A DNA stretch of 17,840 nt from CAYNLK01 sp964398055 (GTDB taxonomy: Bacteria > Chloroflexota > Anaerolineae > 4572-78 > J111). Under the pieces are notes generated by a model. The model worked only from the letters and a program-made list of their open reading frames with translations. It searched no databases and was not told the DNA's origin. The translations under genes and the position numbers were made by a program. The stretch covers positions 1-17,840 of the forward strand of contig CAYNLK010000087.1 of NCBI GenBank assembly GCA_964398055.1, written 5' to 3'. The stretch's first letter is position 1; each line of letters starts with the position of its first letter. Shown one piece after another: positions 6,587 through 14,478 of this stretch.

Positions 6587-7858
6587 TCAGAACAGTTGCA
6601 CTACCACCGACAGGGTATGGATGGTCAGGCCAACCAACCCGCCGATGAGAGTGCCATTGACTCGAATATATTGCAAATCCTTACCCACTTGCAGTTCGAT
6701 CTCACTGCTGGCCTGTTGGGCGTCCCAATTATGGATGGTGGTGGCAATCAAGCTCTCAACTTCATAGCCGTAAGTTTTGGTCAGATAAACGGCAATTTCC
6801 TGCACCCAACTGTCAACTTTGCGGTATAACTCGGCATCATCCAACAGGGTCTGGCCGAGGTTGATCAGCATTTGTTGGATGGATTGGCGGAGCGTGTCGT
6901 TAGATTGGGAACCGCGCTCCAGCAGCGACGTTTTGATGTCTACCCACAATGACGTTGAGAATGCTTGCAACAGTTCATGCTGCAATAATTCTTCTTTGAT
7001 GACCGCTTCTTTAGCCAGGATCTCAGGCGAGCTTTTCAACTCCTCGATATACCTTCGCAAGGCCATGTTGAAACTGACTTGCAGGGGGTGAGCAGGGTCG
7101 GCGCTAACCTCCTGCAGAGTGACGTCAACCGCATCGACGATTTTTTTATAAATGGTGGCGTCCACCCCCGTGATTCTAATCAGTCTGGGCAGCTCCTCCT
7201 TGATCCGGGCGGTAACGACCGCTTTGTTCTCTTTCAAGAAATCTGAGCCAAATTTGACCAGGCTAGAAAACAGCTCCTCCTGCCGATTGCCCGATGTCAA
7301 GAGATCAAGGATGTTCCCCACCATGGGGGCTAGTTGGGTCGACCGAATCTGGGCGACCAGCCTTTCTTCAATCAGGGCCTGCAGATCTTCATCTCGCATA
7401 ACTCTGGTCAGCGCCTCTACGCCGATGGCTAACTGTTCAGCCACCTGAGCGCTGTGCTGAGGTTGAACCAGCCACCCGGTCATTCGCCTGGTTAGCGCCA
7501 TTGATTGCAGTTTTTGGGCAATGACCTCCTCAGCCAGGAACTTTTCGCGCACAAACCGGCCAAGTTCATCGCCAATGAAATCTTTTCGGGTGGGAATAAT
7601 GGCGGTGTGGGGAATTTTCAAACCCAGTGGATGGCGAAATAGGGCGGTCACGGCGAACCAATCGGCAATGGCCCCAACCATCGACGCCTCAGCGGTGGCT
7701 CGCACAAATCCGGCCCACAGATATTGGTCTTCAACCAGGGAGGCCAGGATAAACAGCAAGATAGCCACCAACAACAGCGAGGTAGCAAATAATTTGGCTT
7801 TGGAAAGCCCCCTTTTTTTGTCGGAAGCATTTTGCACGGTGTTTACCTCAATAGTCAT
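6587..7858 (-). CDS. DUF445 family membrane protein (YjiN-like)
   Basis: A 423-residue protein with an N-terminal membrane segment (about 23-42), then the family hallmark EASMVGAIADWFAVTALFRHPLG followed by IPHTAIIPTRK, a long helical middle (about 95-390) and a final hydrophobic segment (about 400-422, GGLVGLTIHTLSVVVQLF). This gives a hairpin-like topology with a large soluble region between two membrane anchors. The DUF445 family has no settled biochemical function. The start codon is ATG at 7858 with only a weak ribosome site. It is first in a - strand cluster with yfbR and the deoxynucleoside kinase, but nothing in the sequence ties it to nucleotide metabolism. Confidence 0.88.
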   Translation of the reverse strand: MTIEVNTVQNASDKKRGLSKAKLFATSLLLVAILLFILASLVEDQYLWAGFVRATAEASMVGAIADWFAVTALFRHPLGLKIPHTAIIPTRKDFIGDELGRFVREKFLAEEVIAQKLQSMALTRRMTGWLVQPQHSAQVAEQLAIGVEALTRVMRDEDLQALIEERLVAQIRSTQLAPMVGNILDLLTSGNRQEELFSSLVKFGSDFLKENKAVVTARIKEELPRLIRITGVDATIYKKIVDAVDVTLQEVSADPAHPLQVSFNMALRRYIEELKSSPEILAKEAVIKEELLQHELLQAFSTSLWVDIKTSLLERGSQSNDTLRQSIQQMLINLGQTLLDDAELYRKVDSWVQEIAVYLTKTYGYEVESLIATTIHNWDAQQASSEIELQVGKDLQYIRVNGTLIGGLVGLTIHTLSVVVQLF

Positions 7859-7939
7859 ACCCAGAAATAAGGGCCGGGCATTTTCAGCACAATTTAGAAC
7901 CGTTCAGGGCCTGGCACTTTAATTCCAATTTGAGACTAA

Positions 7940-8449
7940 TCAGCCATTGGCGGGCGGGTCGACCACCAATGCCGGGGGTGAAAGCAGGGCTTCCGTTGCA
8001 GCCGGCGCTTCTGAGGGGGCGGTCAACTGCGGGTTGGGCGACTCGGCCTGACCGGCCAGGAATTGCTGGCGGAGGCTGTAGATCAGTCCAACTATGAGCA
8101 GGAGCAAAAACAGGTAACTCAGCAGGAGACTCAGGAGATATTGGCGGGCTTGGGGTCGGAAAATAAAAATGAGCAGCCAGAGAGTGATGAGCAAAATGAA
8201 AACTGACAGCAATGCCATCGCCCACCAGGTGATCAGTGACTCTGAGACTCCAGGGCCGGCTGGCCCGGTTGAGGTAGCGGCAGCAGGATTGAGCAAGCCG
8301 CCGAGGGGAAAGGGCTGGCCGGGCTGAAATTCCAACCGGGAGAGCGTAGCCGATAAGATAACCAGGACAAACAGCGTCAGGCCCAACAAAAAAAGTGTGC
8401 GTAGCTTAGTACGTTCGATGATCATAGGTATCCAGATCGGGCCGGTCAC
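7940..8449 (-). CDS. Small three-helix membrane protein, resembling the N-terminal half of DUF4129 proteins
   Basis: A 169-residue protein (GTG start at 8449; ATG at 8425 is an alternative, neither with a strong ribosome site). Hydrophobic segments at about 17-36, 73-97 and 104-126; between the first two lies a loop with LEFQPGQPFPLGG. After the third helix there is a short Ala/Pro-rich tail without recognisable domain. The LE.QPG.PFPLG segment resembles the start of DUF4129-type membrane proteins of Chloroflexota as I remember them, which would make this a shortened form; this is a weak similarity. It starts 12 bases after the hybrid response regulator and is probably the last gene of that operon. 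No function can be given. Confidence 0.65.
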   Translation of the reverse strand: MTGPIWIPMIIERTKLRTLFLLGLTLFVLVILSATLSRLEFQPGQPFPLGGLLNPAAATSTGPAGPGVSESLITWWAMALLSVFILLITLWLLIFIFRPQARQYLLSLLLSYLFLLLLIVGLIYSLRQQFLAGQAESPNPQLTAPSEAPAATEALLSPPALVVDPPANG

Positions 8450-8461
8450 CTGATTTTGGCC

Positions 8462-9553
8462 TTACCGGTCGGCGCAGGGCAGGGTGAAACTAATGGTAGT
8501 TCCCCGGCCGGCGATGCCTTCACTTTCTACCCGCACCTGCCCCCCCAGTTTCTCAATGATGTGCCGGACAATCGACAGCCCTAGAGTGCGCTCGTTGGCC
8601 TGGGAGTCATCGGGTTGGTTAAACGGCTGCCATAGCTGCACCTGTTCAAGCGGGGTCAGACCGGGACCATTGTCACGCAGCCAGAAGCGAACATATCGAT
8701 TGGGCTGAATGGTCGCGCCAATGTGGAGTCGAGGCGGCTCTCCACCACCCTGGATGCCGTTACTGAGCAGATTGACCCACACTTCTTCCAGCCAGGGAGC
8801 GTGGCCGACCACTTCCGGCCAATGGCCGGGCAGTTTTATTTCGGCCCGATGAAGTTCGATGAGTTGGCTTAACCGCTGCTGAGCCTCGGCGATGATCCGG
8901 GCCATATTGACTGGTTTCAACTCAACCTCAAATTGCCTTATTTTGGCCAACAACAACAACTCATCGATGACCTGGCTCATCTTCCGGCTACTTCGAGCAA
9001 TAGTCTCGATATTTTGATACAGATCGTCAGACAGCCCCAGATTTTCTTTGAGCAAATCGGCGTGTTTGGTAATTTTTGTAGCCAGGCTATGGAGATTGTT
9101 GGCGACGGTGGCGGCAAAGGTATCCAGCTCGCGATTACGCTTTTCCAGTTCCGTCGCGTATCGCTTTAATTGGCTATCCAGTTGGTGCTTGTAGAGCGCC
9201 ATCTCAATGGTGGTGTGCAGGTCTCGCTCTTGATAGGGCTTGATAATGTAACCAAATGGTTCGGTAAGCTTGGCCCGCTGTAAGGTCTCGGCATCGGCGT
9301 AAGCGGTCAAAAAGACAATTGGCAGGCTCAAGCTCTGCCGAATCTGCTCGGCGGCTTCGATTCCGTCCATTTCACCGGCCAGCCTGATGTCCATTAAAAC
9401 CAGGTCAGGCCTGATTTGGCTGGCTTTTTGAATGGCCTCCGGTCCCGAAGCGACAATGTCGGTAACTCGATATCCCAGGCCGGTTAACTCGTGTTGGATA
9501 TCCAGCCCCACAATGATTTCGTCTTCGACAATCAAAATACGCGCCTTTGCCAA
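8462..9553 (-). CDS. Response-regulator/histidine-kinase hybrid with Asn in place of the phospho-acceptor His
   Basis: A 363-residue soluble protein. Residues 4-122 are a receiver domain: acidic pocket at 10-12, phospho-acceptor Asp55 in LVLMDIRL, Thr83 and Lys105. A coiled-coil (about 123-145) leads to a dimerisation helix in which FAATVANNLHSL stands where FA..VAHDL..PL is usual, so Asn152 replaces His. An ATPase domain follows: N-box NLLSN (261-265), DNGPGL (294-299), TLGLSIV (323-329), and a normal end. The TTG at 9553 is chosen because GGGGAGC lies just upstream; the ATG-like frame further up overlaps the preceding kinase gene and adds 27 residues unlike a receiver. No DNA-binding domain. 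It probably receives phosphate from the kinase encoded 25 bases upstream. Confidence 0.85.
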   Translation of the reverse strand: MAKARILIVEDEIIVGLDIQHELTGLGYRVTDIVASGPEAIQKASQIRPDLVLMDIRLAGEMDGIEAAEQIRQSLSLPIVFLTAYADAETLQRAKLTEPFGYIIKPYQERDLHTTIEMALYKHQLDSQLKRYATELEKRNRELDTFAATVANNLHSLATKITKHADLLKENLGLSDDLYQNIETIARSSRKMSQVIDELLLLAKIRQFEVELKPVNMARIIAEAQQRLSQLIELHRAEIKLPGHWPEVVGHAPWLEEVWVNLLSNGIQGGGEPPRLHIGATIQPNRYVRFWLRDNGPGLTPLEQVQLWQPFNQPDDSQANERTLGLSIVRHIIEKLGGQVRVESEGIAGRGTTISFTLPCADR

Positions 9554-9578
9554 TGGTGTTGCTCCCCGGTTGTCCCTA

Positions 9579-11840
9579 TCATTTGGGAAAAGTAATCGTA
9601 AAGGCAGTGCCCTGGCCGCGGTCGACCGCCACACGGCCTTTGAGTTGTTCGCTGAGCCGCATCACTAATTGTAAGCCTAATGACTCAGTTTGAAAAGGAT
9701 CGATCTCAGCCGGTAACCCGACCCCGTTGTCACGGACAGTCAAGGTGAGCTGACCGTTTGGCGTGGCCTTCAATTCAAGGTAGATTTCATTGGGCGGCTC
9801 CTTTTGGACTGTTCTCATCGCTGGAAAGGCGTACTTGAGCGAATTTGAAACCAGCTCATTAATAATCAAGCCACAGGTAATGGCCGTATCGATGCCAAGG
9901 AACAGTTCATCAACATTTATTGTCAACCTGATCGAGGCCGGATTGACAGCATAGGATTGGAACAGATACGCTCCCAAGCTGTTGAGATAATTGGCAAAGT
10001 CGATCTTAGCCAGGTCTTGCGATTGGTACAATTTGGCGTGGATGAGCGCCATTGATTTGAGCCGATGCTGGCTGTCGCGGAGCATCTCCCGGGCCTGGGT
10101 ATCCCGGGTGTATCTGGCCTGCAATCGCAGCAGGCTGGAGACAACTTGCAGATTATTTTTGACCCGGTGATGGATCTCTTTAAGTAGCAGTTCCTGTTGG
10201 TAAGCCCGGTCCTTAAGCTCCTGGTGGACTTGCTTGCGTTCCAGGGCATTCACAAAGATTTCGCTAACGATTTTGAGTAAATTGATGATATCAGCCGCCC
10301 AGCTTTTCTCAGTCCGCCCCGAAGCAAAACCCAGGATACCCTTTAGCTCTTGATTTGAGACCATCGGCACCTGGATCAGCGATTGAACCCCCTGGGCCTG
10401 CAAGAACTTCTGCTCACCGCTCATTTCCGGCGGCATTTTGGCCACTGAGGGAATATAAACGGTTTCAAACTGGCTTAATTTGGCCCTCAAACCGGGAAAT
10501 GACTCAACCGGCAACTCTTGTAACCGGGCAATCGGATCTTTAATGCCCTTTTCTCGCCAGGAATGAGTATTACTGACGGTGGTCTTATCGGCCGAGAGTA
10601 AAAAGACATAACTGTAATCCACCCCAACAAACTCGCCAATGAGCTGCAATGCCTGGTTGATCCCGGCATCGATCTTGTCGACCGGCATATTAATAAAGTT
10701 GGCGGAAATGGTGGTGATCAGGGCTTCAAACTTCTGGCGATCTTGTAAAGCCTTCTCGGCCTTGACCCGTTCGGTCACATCCTGGATCAATGACAGAATC
10801 GAGACCAGTTGCCCTGCTGAGTCGAACAGCACCGACTCATACCACTCACAATAGACCACTGCCCCACTTTTGGTGTAGTTTCGATTCCGGTTGACGCTAC
10901 GTGGCAAGCTGCCATCTAGCAGACTGGCGGTGATAGTCTGCACTTTCTCCAGGTCATCGACATGGATGAAAGGCCATTCCCCGGTCCGTTTGCCCAGCAA
11001 TTCTTCAGCTTTCCAGCCAAAAATCTCTTCCGCTCGCTTTGACCAGCGCCGCAGCCGGAACTGATTATCCCATTCCAGCACAGCCAGGGGTGAGTTTTCG
11101 ACGTGGAAGGCCAGGGTTTGGTGGACTCTGGCCAGATCGGCCACAATCTGTTTGCGTTTGGTCAACTCCTGCCGGACCTGCTCATAAAGAGCGGCGTTTT
11201 CCAGGGCAATGGCCGCGGCATTGGCCAGGGGCTTCAGACGGGCCGCATCGATGCTTGAAAATCGGGCTGGGGTGTCGCTATCCAATTGAAACAACCCCAA
11301 GACCTGGTCGCCCAGGCAGATGGGCATGGTCAATTGCGACTTGATCCAGGCCGTTTCTGCCAGCACCACCCAGCGCGGCTCATGGTCGGTATTGGGAATA
11401 ACCACCGGCTGTTGGGTGCGAACTGCTTCGGCCGCCGAAAAAAAATCGGTTACCATCTGAACCAGGGTGGAGATGAAGGCTTCGTTGTGAAAGCACTCGT
11501 AGCCTTGCCAACGAACGCAGCGCAGGGTGTCGTTTTCCAGCAGCATAATGTTGGCCGCGCTGTAAGGCACAATTCGCCGGACCTGGCGCAAGATTTCATC
11601 GAGTACGGCAATGTGATTGGTTTGGGCGGTCAGGGCTAAAGTAACTTCGGTTAAAGTCTCGGCCAGGAGACGCTGCTCCCGTTCCGCCGCCAGTAGACTT
11701 TCCCGTTCTTCCTCGGCTTGCCTGCACCTGGTCGCGGCAGTTTCCAACTCGAGCACTCGTTGGCGCAACTCGGCCAACTCGGCCAGGAGTTCCGCGTTTG
11801 ATTGGTGCTGGTCAGGCGAATTTGCAGCCACCATAGTCAT
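9579..11840 (-). CDS. Soluble GAF-PAS-GAF sensor histidine kinase (HisKA_2 type)
   Basis: A 753-residue protein with no membrane segment. Coiled-coil at about 15-60; GAF domain about 75-220; PAS domain about 240-360 (ENSPLAVLEWD, then IQDVTERVKAE at its end); second GAF about 375-535; then the dimerisation and phospho-acceptor region LLKEIHHRVKNNLQVVSSLL with His558, and an ATPase domain with NELVSNSLKYAF (661-672), DNGVGL (704-709) and SLGLQLV (720-726). HRVKNN is the mark of the HisKA_2/HWE-like group. It senses an unknown cytoplasmic ligand or state. It is the first gene of a three-gene - strand operon and is separated from the upstream PfpI gene by a terminator. The receiver protein next door is the obvious partner. 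Confidence 0.9.
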   Translation of the reverse strand: MTMVAANSPDQHQSNAELLAELAELRQRVLELETAATRCRQAEEERESLLAAEREQRLLAETLTEVTLALTAQTNHIAVLDEILRQVRRIVPYSAANIMLLENDTLRCVRWQGYECFHNEAFISTLVQMVTDFFSAAEAVRTQQPVVIPNTDHEPRWVVLAETAWIKSQLTMPICLGDQVLGLFQLDSDTPARFSSIDAARLKPLANAAAIALENAALYEQVRQELTKRKQIVADLARVHQTLAFHVENSPLAVLEWDNQFRLRRWSKRAEEIFGWKAEELLGKRTGEWPFIHVDDLEKVQTITASLLDGSLPRSVNRNRNYTKSGAVVYCEWYESVLFDSAGQLVSILSLIQDVTERVKAEKALQDRQKFEALITTISANFINMPVDKIDAGINQALQLIGEFVGVDYSYVFLLSADKTTVSNTHSWREKGIKDPIARLQELPVESFPGLRAKLSQFETVYIPSVAKMPPEMSGEQKFLQAQGVQSLIQVPMVSNQELKGILGFASGRTEKSWAADIINLLKIVSEIFVNALERKQVHQELKDRAYQQELLLKEIHHRVKNNLQVVSSLLRLQARYTRDTQAREMLRDSQHRLKSMALIHAKLYQSQDLAKIDFANYLNSLGAYLFQSYAVNPASIRLTINVDELFLGIDTAITCGLIINELVSNSLKYAFPAMRTVQKEPPNEIYLELKATPNGQLTLTVRDNGVGLPAEIDPFQTESLGLQLVMRLSEQLKGRVAVDRGQGTAFTITFPK

Positions 11841-11863
11841 AACCTGCTCTCAATTGACCCCCT

Positions 11864-11923
11864 CAAAAGAAACGGCTCGTTGACCTGTGCTGACTGCTGT
11901 GGGTGAATCAGGTGCAACGAGCC
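11864..11923 (-). terminator. Stem-loop terminator downstream of the PfpI-like gene
   Basis: On the - strand GGCTCGTTG (11923-11915) pairs perfectly with CAACGAGCC (11882-11874). One base inside, ACCTG (11913-11909) pairs with CAGGT (11887-11883), extending the stem to 14 pairs with a single-base bulge and a loop of 21 bases. The stem is followed by GTTTCTTTT, a T-rich tract broken by one C. It begins 26 bases after the stop of the PfpI-like gene and ends 24 bases before the sensor-kinase start, so it isolates the two. The loop is longer than usual for an intrinsic terminator. Confidence 0.65.
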
Positions 11924-11948
11924 GCCGGGAACTGGCTATTCAATTGGC

Positions 11949-12530
11949 CTATAATTCGATTCTGGTGCCTAACACTTGCAAGAACTTGGCGATCCACTCG
12001 GGATGAGCCGGCCAGGCCGGGGCGGTAACCAGATTTCCGTCGATGTGGGCCTGATCGACCGGAATATTTACGTATTCGCCCCCGGCCCGGTTAACATCTG
12101 GCCCAACCGCCGGATAGGCGGAGCAGGCCCGACCCCTGAGCACGTCGGCCGCGGCCAGCACCTGCGCGCCATGGCAGATGGCCGCCACCGGTTTTTTAGC
12201 CTCAAAAAAGTGGCGCACCATATCCAACACTCTTGGGTTCAGGCGGATATATTCCGGCGCTCGCCCGCCCGGAATGACCAGGGCATCGTAATCCTCTGCC
12301 TTTACTTCGTCAAACGTAGCGTTAAGCCTAAAGTTATGGCCTGGCTTTTCACTGTAGGTTTGGTCACCCTCAAAATCATGAACCGCCGTGCGCACGGTCT
12401 CACCGGCTTTTTTGTCCGGGCAGACCGCATGGACCTGGTGTCCCACGGCCAAAAGAGCCTGAAACGGGACCATCACTTCATAATCCTCAACGAAATCACC
12501 TACCAGCATTAAAATTTTTTTTGCCGCCAT
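11949..12530 (-). CDS. DJ-1/PfpI family protein
   Basis: A 193-residue protein of the DJ-1/PfpI superfamily: KKILMLVGDFVEDYEVMVPFQAL at the start, ALVIPGGRAPEYIR (83-96), and the nucleophile elbow AAICHGAQVLAAA with Cys119 and His120. Glu15 and Glu18 align with the acidic residues beside the reactive cysteine in human DJ-1. Family members include proteases, glyoxalases and stress proteins; which activity applies here cannot be told. The ATG at 12530 is chosen over one 48 bases upstream because GGAGGG lies a few bases before it and the extra residues are not family-like. It has its own promoter (12596-12625) and terminator and so is probably a single-gene unit. Confidence 0.9.
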   Translation of the reverse strand: MAAKKILMLVGDFVEDYEVMVPFQALLAVGHQVHAVCPDKKAGETVRTAVHDFEGDQTYSEKPGHNFRLNATFDEVKAEDYDALVIPGGRAPEYIRLNPRVLDMVRHFFEAKKPVAAICHGAQVLAAADVLRGRACSAYPAVGPDVNRAGGEYVNIPVDQAHIDGNLVTAPAWPAHPEWIAKFLQVLGTRIEL

Positions 12531-12595
12531 AGTACAGTACCCTCCGCTAACAAAATAAGCTTGAATATAGAAACCCAACGTTAAATTGCGCCATT

Positions 12596-12625
12596 ATTAT
12601 ACAATACCCGGCTGGATTCTGTCTA
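12596..12625 (-). promoter_or_regulatory. Sigma-70-type promoter for the PfpI-like gene
   Basis: On the - strand TAGACA (12625-12620) and a perfect TATAAT (12601-12596) are separated by 18 bases. The -10 box lies about 65 bases upstream of the ATG at 12530, leaving a leader of about 60 bases. It sits between the stop of the FHA regulator and the PfpI-like gene, so it would give that gene independent transcription. Confidence 0.6.
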
Positions 12626-12662
12626 TAGTTTGAGGAAGATTTTGAGGGATAGCCCGGTCAAC

Positions 12663-13319
12663 TCAATCGCTGCCGGGGTCCAGGCGAAAGCCATAACCCC
12701 TGACCGTCACAATAAAGTTATGGTCCGGATCGGTTTCAGCCAGCCGCTGGCGCAGACGCCGCACCAGGGCGTCAATGGCGTCATCGGTTACCCCTTCGGC
12801 CGACTCGCCGGGCCAGGCGGCTTCAATCACTTCGGCCCGGCTGTATACCTTACCGGGATGCTGGCTGAGCAAGACCAGCAGTTCATATTGCTGAGTGCTC
12901 AACGGCGGGCTGAGCAACTGCCCGTGGACGTAGATCTGTCGCTCTTCCTGGTCAACAAACAAACCCAGCCCTCGCCGTCCGGGCAGAGGGGCCGTAGCTT
13001 CACTATCAACATAGATCAGCTCCAGGCCAGGGGCCAGTTGGATGATATCGCCATCGGTCAGCGGCTGCGGTTTGAGCACTCGCTGGCCATTGACAAAGAC
13101 GCCGTTTTTGCTGCCGGCGTCTTCCAGCACAAATTGTCTGTTTTCATAACGCAGCAGCGCATGTTGTCTGGAAATCCAGCGGACGGGGATCGTGATGGTA
13201 CAATCTGGCGAACGCCCGATCATCACTTCACTGGCGGCGTCGTGCAAGATCCACTGATCTTTGATTAAATCACCTTCGCGCCAGATCAACAGGGCTTTCT
13301 CGGTTTGCAAATGCTCCAT
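12663..13319 (-). CDS. FHA domain fused to an OmpR-type winged-helix transcription regulator
   Basis: A 218-residue protein. Residues about 22-105 are an FHA phosphothreonine-binding domain: GRS (35-37), SRQHA (50-54), SKNGVFVNG (70-78). Residues about 118-215 are a transcriptional regulatory C-type winged helix: LLSPPLSTQQYELLVLLSQHPGKVYSR, the recognition helix region TDDAIDALVRRLRQRL (178-193) and VRGYGFRL (206-213). There is no receiver domain, so control is likely through binding of a phosphorylated partner rather than Asp phosphorylation. ATG start with AGGAG seven bases before it. A Ser/Thr kinase gene is transcribed away from it, sharing a 154-bp intergenic region. Mycobacterial EmbR combines the same two domains in the opposite order with a BTAD domain; this protein lacks BTAD. 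Confidence 0.92.
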   Translation of the reverse strand: MEHLQTEKALLIWREGDLIKDQWILHDAASEVMIGRSPDCTITIPVRWISRQHALLRYENRQFVLEDAGSKNGVFVNGQRVLKPQPLTDGDIIQLAPGLELIYVDSEATAPLPGRRGLGLFVDQEERQIYVHGQLLSPPLSTQQYELLVLLSQHPGKVYSRAEVIEAAWPGESAEGVTDDAIDALVRRLRQRLAETDPDHNFIVTVRGYGFRLDPGSD

Positions 13320-13332
13320 CGCTTACTCCTGT

Positions 13333-13361
13333 TTGACAGCAATTTGAGATTGGGATACTCT
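13333..13361 (+). promoter_or_regulatory. Sigma-70-type promoter for the Ser/Thr kinase gene
   Basis: A perfect TTGACA (13333-13338) and TACTCT (13356-13361) are spaced by 17 bases. The -35 box is only 14 bases from the start codon of the divergent FHA regulator and partly faces its leader, so the regulator could readily affect it. It implies a leader of about 105 bases before the TTG start of the kinase. The -10 box overlaps the first of two palindromes. Confidence 0.6.
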
Positions 13362-13398
13362 AATCAATTAGTAATGAGCAATGAGCAATTAATAATTG
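13360..13398. promoter_or_regulatory. Two AT-rich palindromes, candidate operators
   Basis: CTAAT-CA-ATTAG (13360-13371) and CAATTA-A-TAATTG (13386-13398) are perfect inverted repeats, centred about 26 bases apart. The first overlaps the end of the -10 box of the kinase promoter. Both share a CAATTA core (13365-13370 and 13386-13391), so they could be two copies of one binding site for the FHA/winged-helix regulator. AT-rich palindromes also arise by chance in such spacers, and OmpR-type proteins usually bind direct repeats, so the operator call is tentative. Confidence 0.4.
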
Positions 13399-13457
13399 TC
13401 AACTATCACTCTCTGTTGCTTACTGCTCACTGATAACTCAAAACTCAAAACTGATTA
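13374..13457. repeat. Heptamer repeats and imperfect inverted repeat in the divergent spacer
   Basis: TGAGCAA occurs twice in tandem (13374-13387), and ACTCAAA twice in tandem further right (about 13437-13450). TGAGCAATGAGCAA is also imperfectly complementary to TTGCTTACTGCTCA (12 of 14), about 25 bases away, so the transcript could fold. Tandem heptamers of this sort recall the short tandem repeats of cyanobacteria and other large bacterial genomes. The tract lies in the leader of the kinase mRNA. Confidence 0.55.
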
Positions 13458-13473
13458 CTGTGCGGAGGCGCAC

Positions 13474-14457
13474 TTGACCACTTATCTAAAACCGGGTGAC
13501 CTGTTACGTGAACGATACCAGATCGTTGGCTTGATTGGTACCGGGGGTATGGGCGCAGTCTATTTGGCTGACGACAACCGCTTGACCGGGCGCCAGTGCG
13601 CCATCAAGGAAACCCTGCCCCAACCAAACCTGAGTGAAGAGGTTGTTCAGGTTGCTCGGAAACAGTTCTACCAGGAAGCTTCGATGCTGGCGCAACTAGA
13701 TCATCCCGGCCTGCCCAAAGTCAGTGACTTTTTCTCTGAGGACGAGCATGATTACCTGGTGATGGACTTTGTGCCCGGCCAGAATCTCCTGGAAATTGTC
13801 ACCAGTGTGCGCCGCGACGGTCGCTACCTGGAAGAAAGTACCGTCCTGACCTGGATCGACCAGCTTTGCGACACCCTGACTTATTTACATAGTCGCCAGC
13901 CGCCGGTGCTTCATCGTGATGTTAAGCCGGCCAACATCAAACTGACGCCGGACCAACGGATCAAGCTGGTTGATTTTGGCCTGGTCAAACCGCTCGATCC
14001 CGACGACCCGGCCACGTTGACCGGTCTGCAAGGCGCCGGCAGCCTGCCTTACGCCCCATTGGAGCAGTATGTAGACCATTTAGGTCACACCGATGCTCGT
14101 TCAGACCTGTATGCTCTGGGGGCAACCCTCTACCACCTGTTAACTGGCTGTCCCCCGGCCAGTGCGCAAGAACGCTTTCTGCTGCCTGAGTCGCTGCCCT
14201 CGCCTCAACAGATCAATCCCGCCATCTCGGCCGGGGTGGCCCGGGCCACGCTGCTGGCCATGTCGCTACATCCCAAAGAGCGTCCGGCTTCGGTGGTGAC
14301 CTGGCGGCAGATCCTGCACAGTTCCGCGGTAACGGCGCTGCTGGAGACAGGCCAGGAGGCGGAGGCCACCTGGCTGGCCAGCCTGCGCCAGAACTGGTGG
14401 CTGGCCGCAACCGCCCTGTTCCTGCTGGCCGTCTCGATCTGGATAACGTTTTTCTAA
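13474..14457 (+). CDS. Membrane-anchored Ser/Thr protein kinase (Hanks type)
   Basis: A 327-residue kinase. Glycine loop GTGGMGAVY (22-30), ATP-binding Lys45 in AIKE, catalytic HRDVKPANIK (147-156), DFG (167-169), a Thr-containing activation segment (180-195), PYAPLEQY in place of the usual APE (192-199), and DLYALGATLYHLLTG (211-225). A single C-terminal membrane segment (about 308-326) ends at the last residue, so it has no outer sensor domain. The TTG at 13474 is chosen because GGAGG precedes it by five bases; a longer frame upstream only translates the repeat tract. It is divergent from the FHA/winged-helix regulator, a probable substrate or partner, and converges on the GH3 gene 21 bases downstream. 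Confidence 0.92.
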   Translation: MTTYLKPGDLLRERYQIVGLIGTGGMGAVYLADDNRLTGRQCAIKETLPQPNLSEEVVQVARKQFYQEASMLAQLDHPGLPKVSDFFSEDEHDYLVMDFVPGQNLLEIVTSVRRDGRYLEESTVLTWIDQLCDTLTYLHSRQPPVLHRDVKPANIKLTPDQRIKLVDFGLVKPLDPDDPATLTGLQGAGSLPYAPLEQYVDHLGHTDARSDLYALGATLYHLLTGCPPASAQERFLLPESLPSPQQINPAISAGVARATLLAMSLHPKERPASVVTWRQILHSSAVTALLETGQEAEATWLASLRQNWWLAATALFLLAVSIWITFF

Positions 14458-14478
14458 GAAAATCGCCTGTTTTCCCCG

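Noticed and set aside
6183..6767. A 194-residue open frame on the + strand
   Set aside because: It spans parts of yfbR and the DUF445 gene on the opposite strand and matches no family.
11976..12512. A 178-residue open frame on the + strand
   Set aside because: Antisense to the PfpI-like gene, which has a promoter, ribosome site and family motifs. The frame has none of these.
12630..13268. A 212-residue open frame on the + strand
   Set aside because: Antisense to the FHA/winged-helix regulator; the regulator's motifs are unmistakable and the antisense product is featureless.
13396..13473. An upstream TTG start extending the Ser/Thr kinase by 26 residues
   Set aside because: The extension only translates the repeat tract and has no ribosome site, whereas the TTG at 13474 follows GGAGG at five bases.
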